Of a stretch of DNA of 64,000 nucleotides, positions 18,169-26,541 are shown piece by piece. Origin of the DNA: an uncultured Flavobacteriaceae bacterium (GTDB taxonomy: Bacteria > Bacteroidota > Bacteroidia > Flavobacteriales > Flavobacteriaceae); NCBI GenBank assembly GCA_947487895.1, contig CANKYF010000010.1, forward strand, positions 1-64,000, read 5' to 3'. Below the pieces are notes generated by a model. It was not told the DNA's origin and searched no databases. It saw only the letters and a program-made list of their open reading frames with translations. A program made the translations under genes and the position numbers. Every line of letters begins with the position of its first letter. The stretch's first letter is position 1.

Positions 18169-18225
18169 TACGAAGTATCGTTTCAGAATCTAAACACTAA
18201 AACTATTCCCCATCAAAGAACTAAA

Positions 18226-18963
18226 ATGAAAAATCAAATATCCATCATAATACCTACTTTAAATGAAGAAGTTCATATTAAACAACTTCTCAGTCATCTT
18301 TTAGAAAATTCTTTAGCAGAAAATGTAAAAGAGATCATAGTGGTTGATGGTGGTAGCACTGATAATACTGAAGCTTTAGTTAAAAAAGTACTCGATTCAT
18401 TTTCGAAAACAGAAAACATCCTTACAAACATTAAATTTATAACATCTACAAAAGGAAGAGCTAAACAAATGAATACAGGAGCAAAAATTGCTTCTGGTAA
18501 CATTCTTTATTTTTTACACGCTGACTCTTTTCCGCCTAAAAATTTTGATCAATTGATAATTTCTGAAGTTCAAAAAGGTAATGAAGCTGGCTGTTTTAAA
18601 ATGAAATTTAACAGTAGTCACTGGTGGTTAAAATTAGCAGGGTGGCTAACACAATTTTCATGGAAAATTGCTAGAGGTGGTGATCAAAGTCAATTTATCA
18701 CCAAATCTCTTTTTAATGACATTGGAGGCTTTGATGAAAGTTATACCATCTATGAAGACAACGATTTAATTGCTAAATTATATGAACGTAATCAATTTGT
18801 TGTAATCCAAGAATGGCTAACTACTTCCCCAAGATGTTATTGTACAAATGGTGTTTGGAGACTACAATTCCATTATTGGCATATTCATTTAAAAAAATGG
18901 CTGGGTGCCGATGCGCAAACGTTAAATAAATACTACTTTAAGCACGTTCTTGTTAAAAAATGA
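18226..18963 (+). CDS. TIGR04283 arsenosugar-associated glycosyltransferase
   Basis: A family 2-type GT-A glycosyltransferase of 245 residues. It has SIIIPTLNEEVHIKQLLSHL (about 6-25), VVDGGSTDNT (about 39-48), STKGRAKQMNTGAKIASG (about 68-85), YFLHADS (the metal-binding HAD triad), and RGGDQSQFI. The family TIGR04283 is consistently linked to ArsS and TIGR04282. It would transfer the arsenic-bearing ribose, or put an aglycone on it. It lies downstream of the DUF547 lipoprotein with no terminator between them. Confidence 0.9.
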   Translation: MKNQISIIIPTLNEEVHIKQLLSHLLENSLAENVKEIIVVDGGSTDNTEALVKKVLDSFSKTENILTNIKFITSTKGRAKQMNTGAKIASGNILYFLHADSFPPKNFDQLIISEVQKGNEAGCFKMKFNSSHWWLKLAGWLTQFSWKIARGGDQSQFITKSLFNDIGGFDESYTIYEDNDLIAKLYERNQFVVIQEWLTTSPRCYCTNGVWRLQFHYWHIHLKKWLGADAQTLNKYYFKHVLVKK

Positions 18964-19041
18964 TAAATCTGATGTAACAAAATGTTAATTAGGGCAGTCT
19001 AGCTTTTGTAATGATATATTTTCATTGCAAAATCAAAAAAC

Positions 19042-20565
19042 ATGAAACACCTTTTAACCATATTTGTTTGCTTAATCGCCATTTCGTTATCATTTTCTCA
19101 ACAATCAATTGGTGCAAAGTTATTAGATTCTACAACACAAAAACCTATTCCTTTTGCCAACATTAGCTTTGGCAAGAATTCTGGTGTTATCACTAATTCT
19201 AATGGTGAGTTTCAAATTCATTTTAAAAGAAAATTAAAAAAAACAGATTCGCTTATAATTAGCTGTATGGGTTACGAATCTAAGTCTATTGCAGCCGAAA
19301 AATTCACTGACAGCTTGCTACTTTTAAAACCTCAATCTATTGAATTAGACGAAGTTTTAATTTCAAACAAAAATTATTCTGTTGAAGAAATCATAGAAAA
19401 GGCGTATAACAATTTAACTAAAAATTACGATTTCAATTTTAATAAAAGTAAACTGTTTTTTAGAGAATCTAACTTTAATAATATTACTAAAAACAGTATT
19501 AAGGTAAAAGAAACTACAATACCTGAATTTAATCAAGCATTTATGGATAGTCTCATGATGATGATGCCTAAAAATGCCGGAGATCACACCGAAATTCTTG
19601 GGGAACTATATACCAAATCTAACGAAGAAAGCACCCATAAATTAAATATTATAAAAGCGTCTCATTTATATGATAAAAACCTGGAAATATCTTTTGAAGG
19701 TCTAGAAGAACGTTTTAATACCATTTTTAAAAAGCATGTAAAACGTGATTCTTACTTTAAAATTAAATCAGGCATTTTTGGCACTAAAGAAGCCATAGAT
19801 TCATCAATGTTTGATAGCTCTGAAAACAAAAAAGAAAAAGAGAAAACAGATGCGTTTATAGAGGAGCAAAAGAAAAAAGAAGAAGAACGAAAAAAGAACT
19901 TTTTAAAATACAGAAAAGAAACTATTGCTGGATTAGAAAAAGCTAGTTTTCTCTTTGAAGACTCTCATTTAAACTTTTTAGAAAAACCTAAAAAATATAA
20001 TTTCGAGATTCTAGACTATCTTTTTGTTGGTGATGCTTTTGCCTATAAAATTAGTTTTGAACCAAAAAGAAGCGCTGATTATAAAGGTATCATTTATATA
20101 AATACTGATGATTTTGCAGTTATTAGAGTAGATTATGAAAACGTAAAATTGCTTAGAAACTTTAGACTTTTAGGTCTTTCGTATCAAGAAAAACTACATA
20201 AGGGTACTTTAATTTATGCTAAAAACAACATGGATGTTTATGCTCTTAAATACGCTGAATCTAAAAACAGTATGAGTTTTGGTATAAAACGTCCTTTAAA
20301 AATTATTGAAAAGAATAAAAATGTTAAAGGGCGTAGAAAACAAAATGAATTATCTACAGACATTCATTTTATAATGTCTAATACAACAAAGAAAGAATTG
20401 GTAGTTTTTGAAAATCATGCTATTAAAGATTCTGACTTTAATAGTTTTTATGAAAAACCTAATGTAACACCTACTTATTTACCAGATTACGATCCTAAAT
20501 TTTGGGAAGGTCACAACGTCATTGAACCTAATCAGGCTATTAAGGATTTTAAGAGTATTGAGTAA
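19042..20565 (+). CDS. Secreted carboxypeptidase-regulatory-like domain protein
   Basis: A signal peptide (KHLLTIFVCLIAISLSFSQ) is followed by a CarboxypepD-reg-like beta-sandwich domain (about 22-105: IGAKLLDSTTQKPIPFANI, GVITNSNGEFQIHF, LIISCMGYES). The 400-residue remainder has no recognised domain. It includes a Lys/Glu-rich coiled-coil-like stretch (about 260-295) and a beta-rich C-terminal part. Such proteins in Bacteroidota are usually outer-membrane associated, but this one lacks a TonB-dependent receptor barrel. It lies 78 bp after the TIGR04283 gene; a link to arsenosugar metabolism is unproven. Confidence 0.75.
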   Translation: MKHLLTIFVCLIAISLSFSQQSIGAKLLDSTTQKPIPFANISFGKNSGVITNSNGEFQIHFKRKLKKTDSLIISCMGYESKSIAAEKFTDSLLLLKPQSIELDEVLISNKNYSVEEIIEKAYNNLTKNYDFNFNKSKLFFRESNFNNITKNSIKVKETTIPEFNQAFMDSLMMMMPKNAGDHTEILGELYTKSNEESTHKLNIIKASHLYDKNLEISFEGLEERFNTIFKKHVKRDSYFKIKSGIFGTKEAIDSSMFDSSENKKEKEKTDAFIEEQKKKEEERKKNFLKYRKETIAGLEKASFLFEDSHLNFLEKPKKYNFEILDYLFVGDAFAYKISFEPKRSADYKGIIYINTDDFAVIRVDYENVKLLRNFRLLGLSYQEKLHKGTLIYAKNNMDVYALKYAESKNSMSFGIKRPLKIIEKNKNVKGRRKQNELSTDIHFIMSNTTKKELVVFENHAIKDSDFNSFYEKPNVTPTYLPDYDPKFWEGHNVIEPNQAIKDFKSIE

Positions 20566-20566
20566 A

Positions 20567-20679
20567 CCCCACTGGGGTCATAGTATATCAAAGTAATGGC
20601 TACCACTCGTGTCCTCACGAGTGGCGGCAAGAGTAAGAATTACTTTTACAAAGTATTGTGAGCACTAGTTACAAACTAG
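20567..20679. repeat. Cluster of nested inverted repeats
   Basis: Three hairpins lie in a row: CCCC-ACT-GGGG (20567-20577), a 9-bp stem CCACTCGTG-TCCT-CACGAGTGG (20603-20624) enclosed by an outer AAAGTAAT/ATTACTTT pair (20590-20597 with 20639-20646), and CTAGTT-ACA-AACTAG (20665-20679). It sits between convergent genes and could end transcription, but lacks a clean T-run and looks more like a REP-type element. Confidence 0.6.
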
Positions 20680-20696
20680 ATAATTCTTAAATGTCA

Positions 20697-21203
20697 TTAT
20701 TTAATTTTAATATTTGTTTCCTTTAATCCCTTATCTTCTAAATAGTCTATTAAATCTTTTGAATTTCCAACTTTTGCATGGTGTAATAATGTAAACCCAT
20801 GTGGTCCTAATGAAAATGTTAGTTTTGGATAAGTTTCAAGTATTGGCATTACTAAATCTGTTTTTCCCAGCATTGTTAGAGTAAATAAATTCACCCTTGC
20901 TCCCTTAGATATTAAATAATTAGCAATTTCTTTATTGCCTAAGTGTGAGGCCCCTTCAATGGCTTCTTCAAAATCTGAATTTCCCCAATCATAACTAGAG
21001 AATATTAGGTTAGGATGCTCGTTTAGCATTTCTTTTACCAATGGTAAATTTTTGTGTCCTGCTACAACAAACTCTTTAACTAAATTTTTGTCAAAAACCT
21101 GATCATAGTTTTGAGAAGATTTTCTATTGAATGAGAAAGCTGGAATGACGCTCATTAAAGCGAGACCCCCTATTGAATTTTTGATAAATTTTTTTCTGTT
21201 CAT
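20697..21203 (-). CDS. Small secreted ankyrin-repeat protein
   Basis: The 168-residue protein starts with MNRKKFIKNSIGGLALMSVIPAFS, a signal with a basic start but no twin arginine. Ankyrin-like units follow: LVKEMLNEHPNLIFSSYDWG, FEEAIEGASHLGNKEIANYLISKGARVN (the clearest unit, about 79-106) and GFTLLHHAKVGNSKDLIDYL (about 136-155). It is likely a periplasmic protein-binding module. A perfect 20-bp palindrome lies 55-75 bp upstream of its start. The AraC-family gene lies 83 bp upstream on the same strand. Confidence 0.78.
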   Translation of the reverse strand: MNRKKFIKNSIGGLALMSVIPAFSFNRKSSQNYDQVFDKNLVKEFVVAGHKNLPLVKEMLNEHPNLIFSSYDWGNSDFEEAIEGASHLGNKEIANYLISKGARVNLFTLTMLGKTDLVMPILETYPKLTFSLGPHGFTLLHHAKVGNSKDLIDYLEDKGLKETNIKIK

Positions 21204-21257
21204 AATATTGATTTTAACTACATAGGGCTAAAATCAAATTATTAGAAGTAGTAAACG

Positions 21258-21277
21258 TTAAGAAACATGTTTCTTAA
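21258..21277. promoter_or_regulatory. Perfect 20-bp palindrome upstream of the ankyrin gene
   Basis: TTAAGAAACATGTTTCTTAA reads the same on both strands and lies 55-75 bp upstream of the ankyrin start. An 18-bp core copy occurs upstream of the AraC-family gene at 22492-22509. A dimeric regulator site is the simple reading; it might instead be a duplicated terminator remnant. Confidence 0.5.
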
Positions 21278-21286
21278 ATAAAATAT

Positions 21287-22294
21287 TTATAAAGAGTTCT
21301 TTTTTCTGAATTCTGAAGGGGTAGTATTCATGATTTTTTTAAAAGCTACATTAAAAGATGTTACGGTACCAAAGCCAAAATCATAAGCTATAGTGGCTAT
21401 TTTGTCTTTATTTTTTTGATTGGACAATATTTTTTTAGCGTTTTCAACTCTGTAAAAGTTTACAAATTCCCGAAAAGTATAATTGCTATTTTCATTTATA
21501 GCTTGAGAAATTTCTCTTGAACTTGTTGTAAGTATTTCTGATAGCTTTTTAATTGAAAAATTATGATCTAAGAATGCTTTTTCGTTTTCAATAAAGTCTT
21601 TGATTTTTTTAAATAATATTTTTGATTCATCTAAATTTAATTTTGAATGGTCGTATTTATTCAAGTTAAAATGATTGCGATTTAAAAAAAGATAGGTGAA
21701 TGTATATATCAAAAACACATAAAAAAGCGGACCCCAAGTATAAAAAACCTGAAAATTTAAAAGATTGCCTAGATAATAACACCATATAATTGACACACCA
21801 ATAAGCATATTTCCATACCATTTTAATTTACTTTTATTTGAGGTATTATAGTTATTAATTAGTGTAATCCATGATATAATTAAATAAAGAGCAAGATGAA
21901 ATACAACAATTCCGTAGTTCCAAAAAAATTCAAAACTACCATTGCTAGGAATAACTGGCAACAAAGCAATAAATATAGCAAAGGGTATTAAGTGAATATG
22001 AAATTTAGTTAATGGGGTGTCTTTCTTTTTAAGTATTGAAGCTCCATATAGCCATAAGAAGGGTCCCACAATTAATGTTCCTGATATACCAATGTTTTTT
22101 TGCCATGCTTCTAAAGGAATGTAATAACCTAATACTGATTTTCCAATTCTAACTGTTAATCCTAATAACATTAAACCTAAATATATATTTAATGATCTTT
22201 TACCCGTTTTTAAGGTAATTAGGTATGTTGAAAGAAAAAAACCTTGAAACAATCCTATTGAGGAAAGTATGAGAATTGCATTATCTACTAACAT
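21287..22294 (-). CDS. Membrane-anchored AraC-family transcription regulator
   Basis: The N-terminal 200 residues contain about seven hydrophobic segments (for example ILILSSIGLFQGFFLSTYLI, IYLGLMLLGLTVRI, LIVGPFLWLYGASIL), and the C terminus (about 235-335) is an AraC-type double helix-turn-helix: FSIKKLSEILTTSSREISQAIN and IATIAYDFGFGTVTSFNVAFKK, ending PSEFRKKNSL. The membrane-sensor-plus-AraC layout is common in flavobacteria. The likely targets are its own region and the ankyrin gene, given the shared palindrome. A decayed copy of its 3' end lies upstream. Confidence 0.85.
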   Translation of the reverse strand: MLVDNAILILSSIGLFQGFFLSTYLITLKTGKRSLNIYLGLMLLGLTVRIGKSVLGYYIPLEAWQKNIGISGTLIVGPFLWLYGASILKKKDTPLTKFHIHLIPFAIFIALLPVIPSNGSFEFFWNYGIVVFHLALYLIISWITLINNYNTSNKSKLKWYGNMLIGVSIIWCYYLGNLLNFQVFYTWGPLFYVFLIYTFTYLFLNRNHFNLNKYDHSKLNLDESKILFKKIKDFIENEKAFLDHNFSIKKLSEILTTSSREISQAINENSNYTFREFVNFYRVENAKKILSNQKNKDKIATIAYDFGFGTVTSFNVAFKKIMNTTPSEFRKKNSL

Positions 22295-22442
22295 TGTTTA
22301 GAATACTATTTTTTACAGGCAATTTATTGATTAAAAATTAATCTTTTCCAAGAAAGTAAGTATTAAATATATATTGCCAAGGAGTAAAGATTTGCTAAAT
22401 AGAAGTTTTATAAATTTCATGATCAAAAATTTTCAAATCCGT

Positions 22443-22625
22443 GATATTGATTTCACAAGGCTAAAATCAAAATATTAGGGATGAAAAACTGTAAGAAACA
22501 TGTTTCTTAAATAAATATAGATACTTATATTTTTTAATTCTGAAGAAGTTGTCCGCTCTTCGAAGTTTGCAACTTCGAACTATAATAAAAGTAAAGAATA
22601 GATTTAACAAAGCTACATTTTGAAA
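22443..22625 (-). pseudogene. Relic of a second AraC-family gene 3' end
   Basis: Bases 22443-22550 align with 21213-21320, that is the spacer and 3' end of the AraC gene, including a 24-nt identical block around a palindrome and the AATTCTGAAG matching the EFR codons. Further on, AAAGCTACATTTTGAAAT (22610-22627) matches AAAGCTACATTAAAAGAT (21342-21359), the codons for FNVAF. Between these anchors the relic holds extra DNA with a TTCGAAGTT-TGC-AACTTCGAA hairpin. A 61-codon open frame across it is a by-product. Confidence 0.5.
22492..22509. promoter_or_regulatory. 18-bp palindrome upstream of the AraC-family gene
   Basis: TAAGAAACATGTTTCTTA is a perfect palindrome 198-215 bp upstream of the AraC start and is the core of the 20-bp palindrome at 21258-21277. 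It has stayed symmetrical although flanking bases have drifted. Confidence 0.45.
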
Positions 22626-22681
22626 TATGCGAGACCTTGTTTTAGCATTCACGCATAACGATGCGAAGTTTTAAACTTCGC
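22559..22681. repeat. Pair of REP-like inverted repeats
   Basis: TTCGAAGTT-TGC-AACTTCGAA (22559-22579, 9-bp arms) and GCGAAGTTT-T-AAACTTCGC (22663-22681, 9-bp arms) share the core CGAAGTT...AACTTCG and lie about 100 bp apart. Together with the AraC relic they fill the 423-bp gap 22295-22717, which has no other gene. They resemble paired REP palindromes. Confidence 0.55.
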
Positions 22682-22717
22682 TTAGCCCTTCAGAAATAAA
22701 TTCAGAATGATATTTCT

Positions 22718-23449
22718 TTATTTATTCCTCCCAGTCTCATGAGGATACAAAGACGGTAAATCATCACTTTGCCATACTTCTTTGGTATCAATATTCATAG
22801 CAGATACTTTTCCTTTAAATGCTGCTCCTGTATCCACATTCCAGATATTAGCAGCATTCATTGGCATATCATATTTGTAATTGGTAGTTGGTGTATGGCC
22901 TATATAAATTTCAGAATAATGCTTTAATCGCTTTGGGTAAAATATAGAAGTAGGTTCTAAATCTTTATCCATTGCCAACGCCATTTCCCAAAGAGATCTA
23001 TCTACATAAAAACTAGATGTATGCACTTCTTTCTCTACGCCATGCATAGAGGTAAACCCCGCATGTAAAAACAACCTTTTTTGCTTATCTATATGAAATA
23101 AATTCATATTCTTAAAGAACTTTAAATGTTGCTTTTTCTGTTCTGGAGTAAAGTTCTCATAACTTTCTATAGTTTCTTTACCACCATGCATATACCAAGT
23201 AGAATTAACACCCTTAGAGTTCAACCAGTTTTCACACCACACATCATGGTTTCCTTTTATAAATACACAGTTTACTTTTTCAGATAATTCTATTAACAAC
23301 TGAATGACATGGGCTGCTTCACTCCATCCATCTACATAATCACCCATAAAAATAAGGGAATCTCCGTCTTTAATTTCAATTTTATTTAATACTTGAATAA
23401 GGGCTTTTAAACCACCATGTATATCTCCTATTGCAATAGTACGTGCCAT
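22718..23449 (-). CDS. Metallophosphoesterase, PrpA/PP1-like phosphatase
   Basis: A 243-residue calcineurin-like phosphatase with all metal-binding blocks: GDIHGG (8-13), GDYVDG (36-41), GNHD (66-69), LHAGF (about 127-131) and IGHTPT (about 189-194). This layout is that of bacterial serine/threonine protein phosphatase 1-like enzymes or diadenosine tetraphosphatases. It is cytoplasmic (no signal). It stands alone on the minus strand, with 71 bp to the BamA-like gene downstream of which it may be read. Confidence 0.88.
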   Translation of the reverse strand: MARTIAIGDIHGGLKALIQVLNKIEIKDGDSLIFMGDYVDGWSEAAHVIQLLIELSEKVNCVFIKGNHDVWCENWLNSKGVNSTWYMHGGKETIESYENFTPEQKKQHLKFFKNMNLFHIDKQKRLFLHAGFTSMHGVEKEVHTSSFYVDRSLWEMALAMDKDLEPTSIFYPKRLKHYSEIYIGHTPTTNYKYDMPMNAANIWNVDTGAAFKGKVSAMNIDTKEVWQSDDLPSLYPHETGRNK

Positions 23450-23520
23450 CTATAATATAATTTTTGGCAAAACTATAGTAGAATATTAAAAATCAAAGGA
23501 ATTTTGAAGTTAAGTTTAGA

Positions 23521-24786
23521 TTAAAAATACTGACCAATACCAAATACGAGTCCTCTTGAACCTTTTTCAGTAAGGCTTATACCATAATCTATTCTAAAAA
23601 CTGCGTTGAATATCTTTTTATGTATCAGTCTAACTCCCAGACCAGAATACACTTCAATATTATCACTATTAGTAAAATCACTTAATGTACCACCTGGATT
23701 ACGCCAAGTACCACTATCTATAAATACATTACTTTGTAAAACAATATTCTTTTTATCTAACAACGTATGCCTGTATTCTGTGTTAAAAATAATAGCACCA
23801 GTACCTCTATCTATGATATTACCAACACCTCTTATATTTATATTATTATCTAAAGAAAAAGGTGCAAAAGGCGTATTATCATTTTGAGATAAGCCAAGAC
23901 GTAATCTGTTTGCCCAATTACCTTTTAAACCTATACGTTTAAAATAGAAAAAATCATTCCAGCTAATAAAAAAATCTGGTAACATGCTATCTGTAGATGT
24001 GACATACTGAAAATTAAATATACTTCTAAACCCAGATACATATTGGTAGTGGTAATCTAGATTATTGTACTCATAAATAAATTTAGCCAACCATTTTTTA
24101 ACACTTAACGTTTGTGGTACTTCAGAACTGGTTTCTCCTGAAATATAATTATAATCTTCTTTAAAATAGGTAGCCCCTAATTCTATTCTATTCTTAAAAT
24201 TAAACCTGTACAAACCTAAAACCTCAATAGACTCATTATTGTACTTATAATCGGCATAACTATTATTAAAAAAAACAGGCTCTAAAGTGGTTAAATCTTG
24301 ATAGCTTACTGAAAGCCCTAGTTTTCTAGAAAACAAAAAAGGTGCTCTAAAATTTATGGCATAAGATTCGAAAACATCATGCTGATAAAAAGCACCTAAA
24401 CCAATATTTCTACCTAATAAATTATACTCTGTAACCCCTAATCTAAAGGCAAACTCACCATTATTGGTAGTATAAATACTGGGCGAAGGAATTAGTGTAA
24501 AACTTTCTTCTATATTATAAATGACATCAAAACTTCCTGATTCGTTTTCAAGAACTTGATAATAAGCATGAGATACAGAAGGCAAACGCTTCAAAAATTC
24601 CATATCTTGATTTAACAACAAATAATCTAGTTTGCTACCAGCTTTAACTTCGGTTATTTTTTTCACAAAAGAAGACTTCAATCTAATATTACCCTGAACT
24701 TTTACAGTAGAAATAATAGACTCTTGAGAATAAGCCATCAAACTAACTAAACATATAAAAATGATGGCTAGAGTTTTCTTTATCAT
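23521..24786 (-). CDS. BamA/TamA-like outer membrane protein with one POTRA
   Basis: After a signal peptide (to about residue 21) there is one POTRA-like domain (about 22-95: ISTVKVQGNIRLKSSFVKKI, DFMELK-type region FLKRLPSVSHAYYQV). A 16-strand-type Omp85 barrel follows, with NFRAPFLF, an IRGVGNIIDRGTGA segment in place of the usual VRGF motif, and a C-terminal Phe (GIGQYF). At 421 residues it is too short for BamA itself. It overlaps the upstream lipoprotein gene by 4 bp and probably acts with it and the GH113-like protein in envelope work. Confidence 0.82.
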   Translation of the reverse strand: MIKKTLAIIFICLVSLMAYSQESIISTVKVQGNIRLKSSFVKKITEVKAGSKLDYLLLNQDMEFLKRLPSVSHAYYQVLENESGSFDVIYNIEESFTLIPSPSIYTTNNGEFAFRLGVTEYNLLGRNIGLGAFYQHDVFESYAINFRAPFLFSRKLGLSVSYQDLTTLEPVFFNNSYADYKYNNESIEVLGLYRFNFKNRIELGATYFKEDYNYISGETSSEVPQTLSVKKWLAKFIYEYNNLDYHYQYVSGFRSIFNFQYVTSTDSMLPDFFISWNDFFYFKRIGLKGNWANRLRLGLSQNDNTPFAPFSLDNNINIRGVGNIIDRGTGAIIFNTEYRHTLLDKKNIVLQSNVFIDSGTWRNPGGTLSDFTNSDNIEVYSGLGVRLIHKKIFNAVFRIDYGISLTEKGSRGLVFGIGQYF

Positions 24787-25517
24787 TGCACTTGAAACGT
24801 TTTTTCAACCACCCAATTTACCCAATTATCTTCACTTACATCCATTAAAGTAAAATTATATGTATTATCTATTATTAAACCTGGTGGGGTATCTCTTGTA
24901 ACATTAAGTACAACGTTAGAGGTATTGTAATATTGAAAGTTATTTTCATAAGTATATGTTCCAGATAGCAAGTTGTTTTGTACATCTGTGACAACCTGAA
25001 AATAAATAGCATTATCTCCTACTGGATTATTTATCCAATTAAAAACTGGCATTGTAGATTGTGATTGGTCTATTACAACCTCATCATTCCAAACTGTAGG
25101 TTTAGAAATTTGCTTAGAACGAATGGGATTTGATATTTTAATGTCTCCTTCTAATTCAAACGTTACTATCATCCATTTTTCATGAGACGCATTATGTGTA
25201 AACTTACCCAAATACCCATTAAAAACAGGACTCTTTGGAAATTCCATTTGTTTGTAGTTTGAATAGTCATTATTATCTACCTGAATAGTTTCAGTTTCAT
25301 AATATCTTATATTGACAGCACCTTCTTCTGGATAATAAAACGTTAATATATCTTCTGAATCTTTATCGCTTGCTGCGCAGGCTATAACGCCTCCTTTTTC
25401 TATAGATTTGTTCTTAATATATGAGGCTAAAGTCTCCTCAGCATTGTCACTATCTGCAGAACAAGCAAATAATAATATTGCTATAATATAAACCATTATA
25501 TTACTTATACTCCGCAT
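24783..25517 (-). CDS. Lipoprotein of unknown function
   Basis: The chosen start ATG 25517 gives a lipoprotein signal (MRSISNIMVYIIAILLFAC, Cys 19) and a 17-bp overlap with the GH113-like gene; a longer version starting at 25631 would have no signal at its N terminus. The mature part of about 225 residues is beta-rich and Asn/Tyr-rich with no domain I recognise. It overlaps the BamA-like gene by 4 bp. Its conserved place between a glycosidase-like lipoprotein and an Omp85 protein suggests a shared envelope role. Confidence 0.7.
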   Translation of the reverse strand: MRSISNIMVYIIAILLFACSADSDNAEETLASYIKNKSIEKGGVIACAASDKDSEDILTFYYPEEGAVNIRYYETETIQVDNNDYSNYKQMEFPKSPVFNGYLGKFTHNASHEKWMIVTFELEGDIKISNPIRSKQISKPTVWNDEVVIDQSQSTMPVFNWINNPVGDNAIYFQVVTDVQNNLLSGTYTYENNFQYYNTSNVVLNVTRDTPPGLIIDNTYNFTLMDVSEDNWVNWVVEKTFQVQ

Positions 25518-26505
25518 AGTAATCTTTAATGACTGTTTCAACTGGTTTATTCTGTGGTGTGAACCTAGAATTACTTTTTCCGCCAACATTTTCATGATTG
25601 TGAAACCATTTCCAGACAAAGCCACCAGCAAACCAATCCTCTTTCCAGAAAACGTTAAATAAGGCCTTAGTAGTATTTACTTGAGCTTCTAAATTCACTT
25701 GATTCATACTTTTATCACTTTTCCAAGGCTCTTTACCCGTAAAATCTACACTTCTATAACCAAACTCTGTAAATAAAATGGGTTTATTAAAAGTTTCATG
25801 TTTTTCTTTAATTGTTGACAAATGACTTTGCCAGCCTTTTAAACAAGCTTCTATTGTAGGTGTTTTGCTATCACTTACTGGAAAATAAGCATCAATACCA
25901 ATAAAATCTAATTCGCTCCAAAATGGTGTGCGTTTAAATTCATCCCAATTGGCTGCATAGGTTAATTTTCCTTTGTAAATACTTTTTATTTCTTTTATAA
26001 GATTTAACCAATACTCTGGTCTATTGTCAATAAAGGATTCTAATTCAGTACCAATACAAAGTATCTCCAAATTAAGCTCTTGTGCTAATTTTGCATATTC
26101 TAAAATAAACTTTGAATAGGATGCTTCAAATATATTCCAATCTTCTTCTGAAGTCATTTTAATATACCCCGTAAACTCCCCTCTCCAAACCCAAATTTGG
26201 GGTTTCAACATTATTTTAATCTTATGCTTCCTAAGTGCTTCAATATATTGTTTGGCTCCTTTTGAGGTTTCTCCAAACCACTGAAAATCGGTATTGTACG
26301 TGATTTTTGAATGACTCAAACTTTTAACAAACCCAAAAGGCATTATGGCAGCGTAATTTGCATTAACATTAACAACAGGATTAACATGACTTTTATTAAT
26401 GACTTCTGGGGAAGCTACAAAACTTACACCATTAATTTTTTGAATTTGGCTATTGCAAGATGTAACTATTAGTGCAATAAAAATTAGGAGCCCGTAATTT
26501 TTCAT
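25501..26505 (-). CDS. GH113-like TIM-barrel glycoside hydrolase lipoprotein
   Basis: A lipoprotein signal (lipobox VTSC, Cys 17) precedes a TIM barrel with GVSFVASPEV, KIMLKPQIWVWRGE (about 97-110), CIGTELESF with the candidate acid/base Glu154, DFIGIDAYFPV, and ILFTEFGYRS with the candidate nucleophile Glu247. This pattern matches the GH113/glycoside-hydrolase TIM-barrel-like group, whose characterised members are beta-mannanases. The true substrate is unknown. The gene is in an operon with a beta-barrel protein upstream and the lipoprotein and BamA-like genes downstream. Confidence 0.8.
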   Translation of the reverse strand: MKNYGLLIFIALIVTSCNSQIQKINGVSFVASPEVINKSHVNPVVNVNANYAAIMPFGFVKSLSHSKITYNTDFQWFGETSKGAKQYIEALRKHKIKIMLKPQIWVWRGEFTGYIKMTSEEDWNIFEASYSKFILEYAKLAQELNLEILCIGTELESFIDNRPEYWLNLIKEIKSIYKGKLTYAANWDEFKRTPFWSELDFIGIDAYFPVSDSKTPTIEACLKGWQSHLSTIKEKHETFNKPILFTEFGYRSVDFTGKEPWKSDKSMNQVNLEAQVNTTKALFNVFWKEDWFAGGFVWKWFHNHENVGGKSNSRFTPQNKPVETVIKDYYAEYK

Positions 26506-26541
26506 AACATTTTTTTACCGACTCCTAATTTAATATATCTC

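Noticed and set aside
22467-22652. 61-codon open frame on the minus strand
   Set aside because: It runs across the decayed AraC-gene end and a REP-like hairpin; the parts that align to AraC are broken up by extra DNA, so it is a relic and not a gene.
25518-25631. N-terminal extension of the lipoprotein gene up to 25631
   Set aside because: It would bury the lipoprotein signal inside the protein and overlap the GH113-like gene by 131 bp; the start at 25517 explains both.
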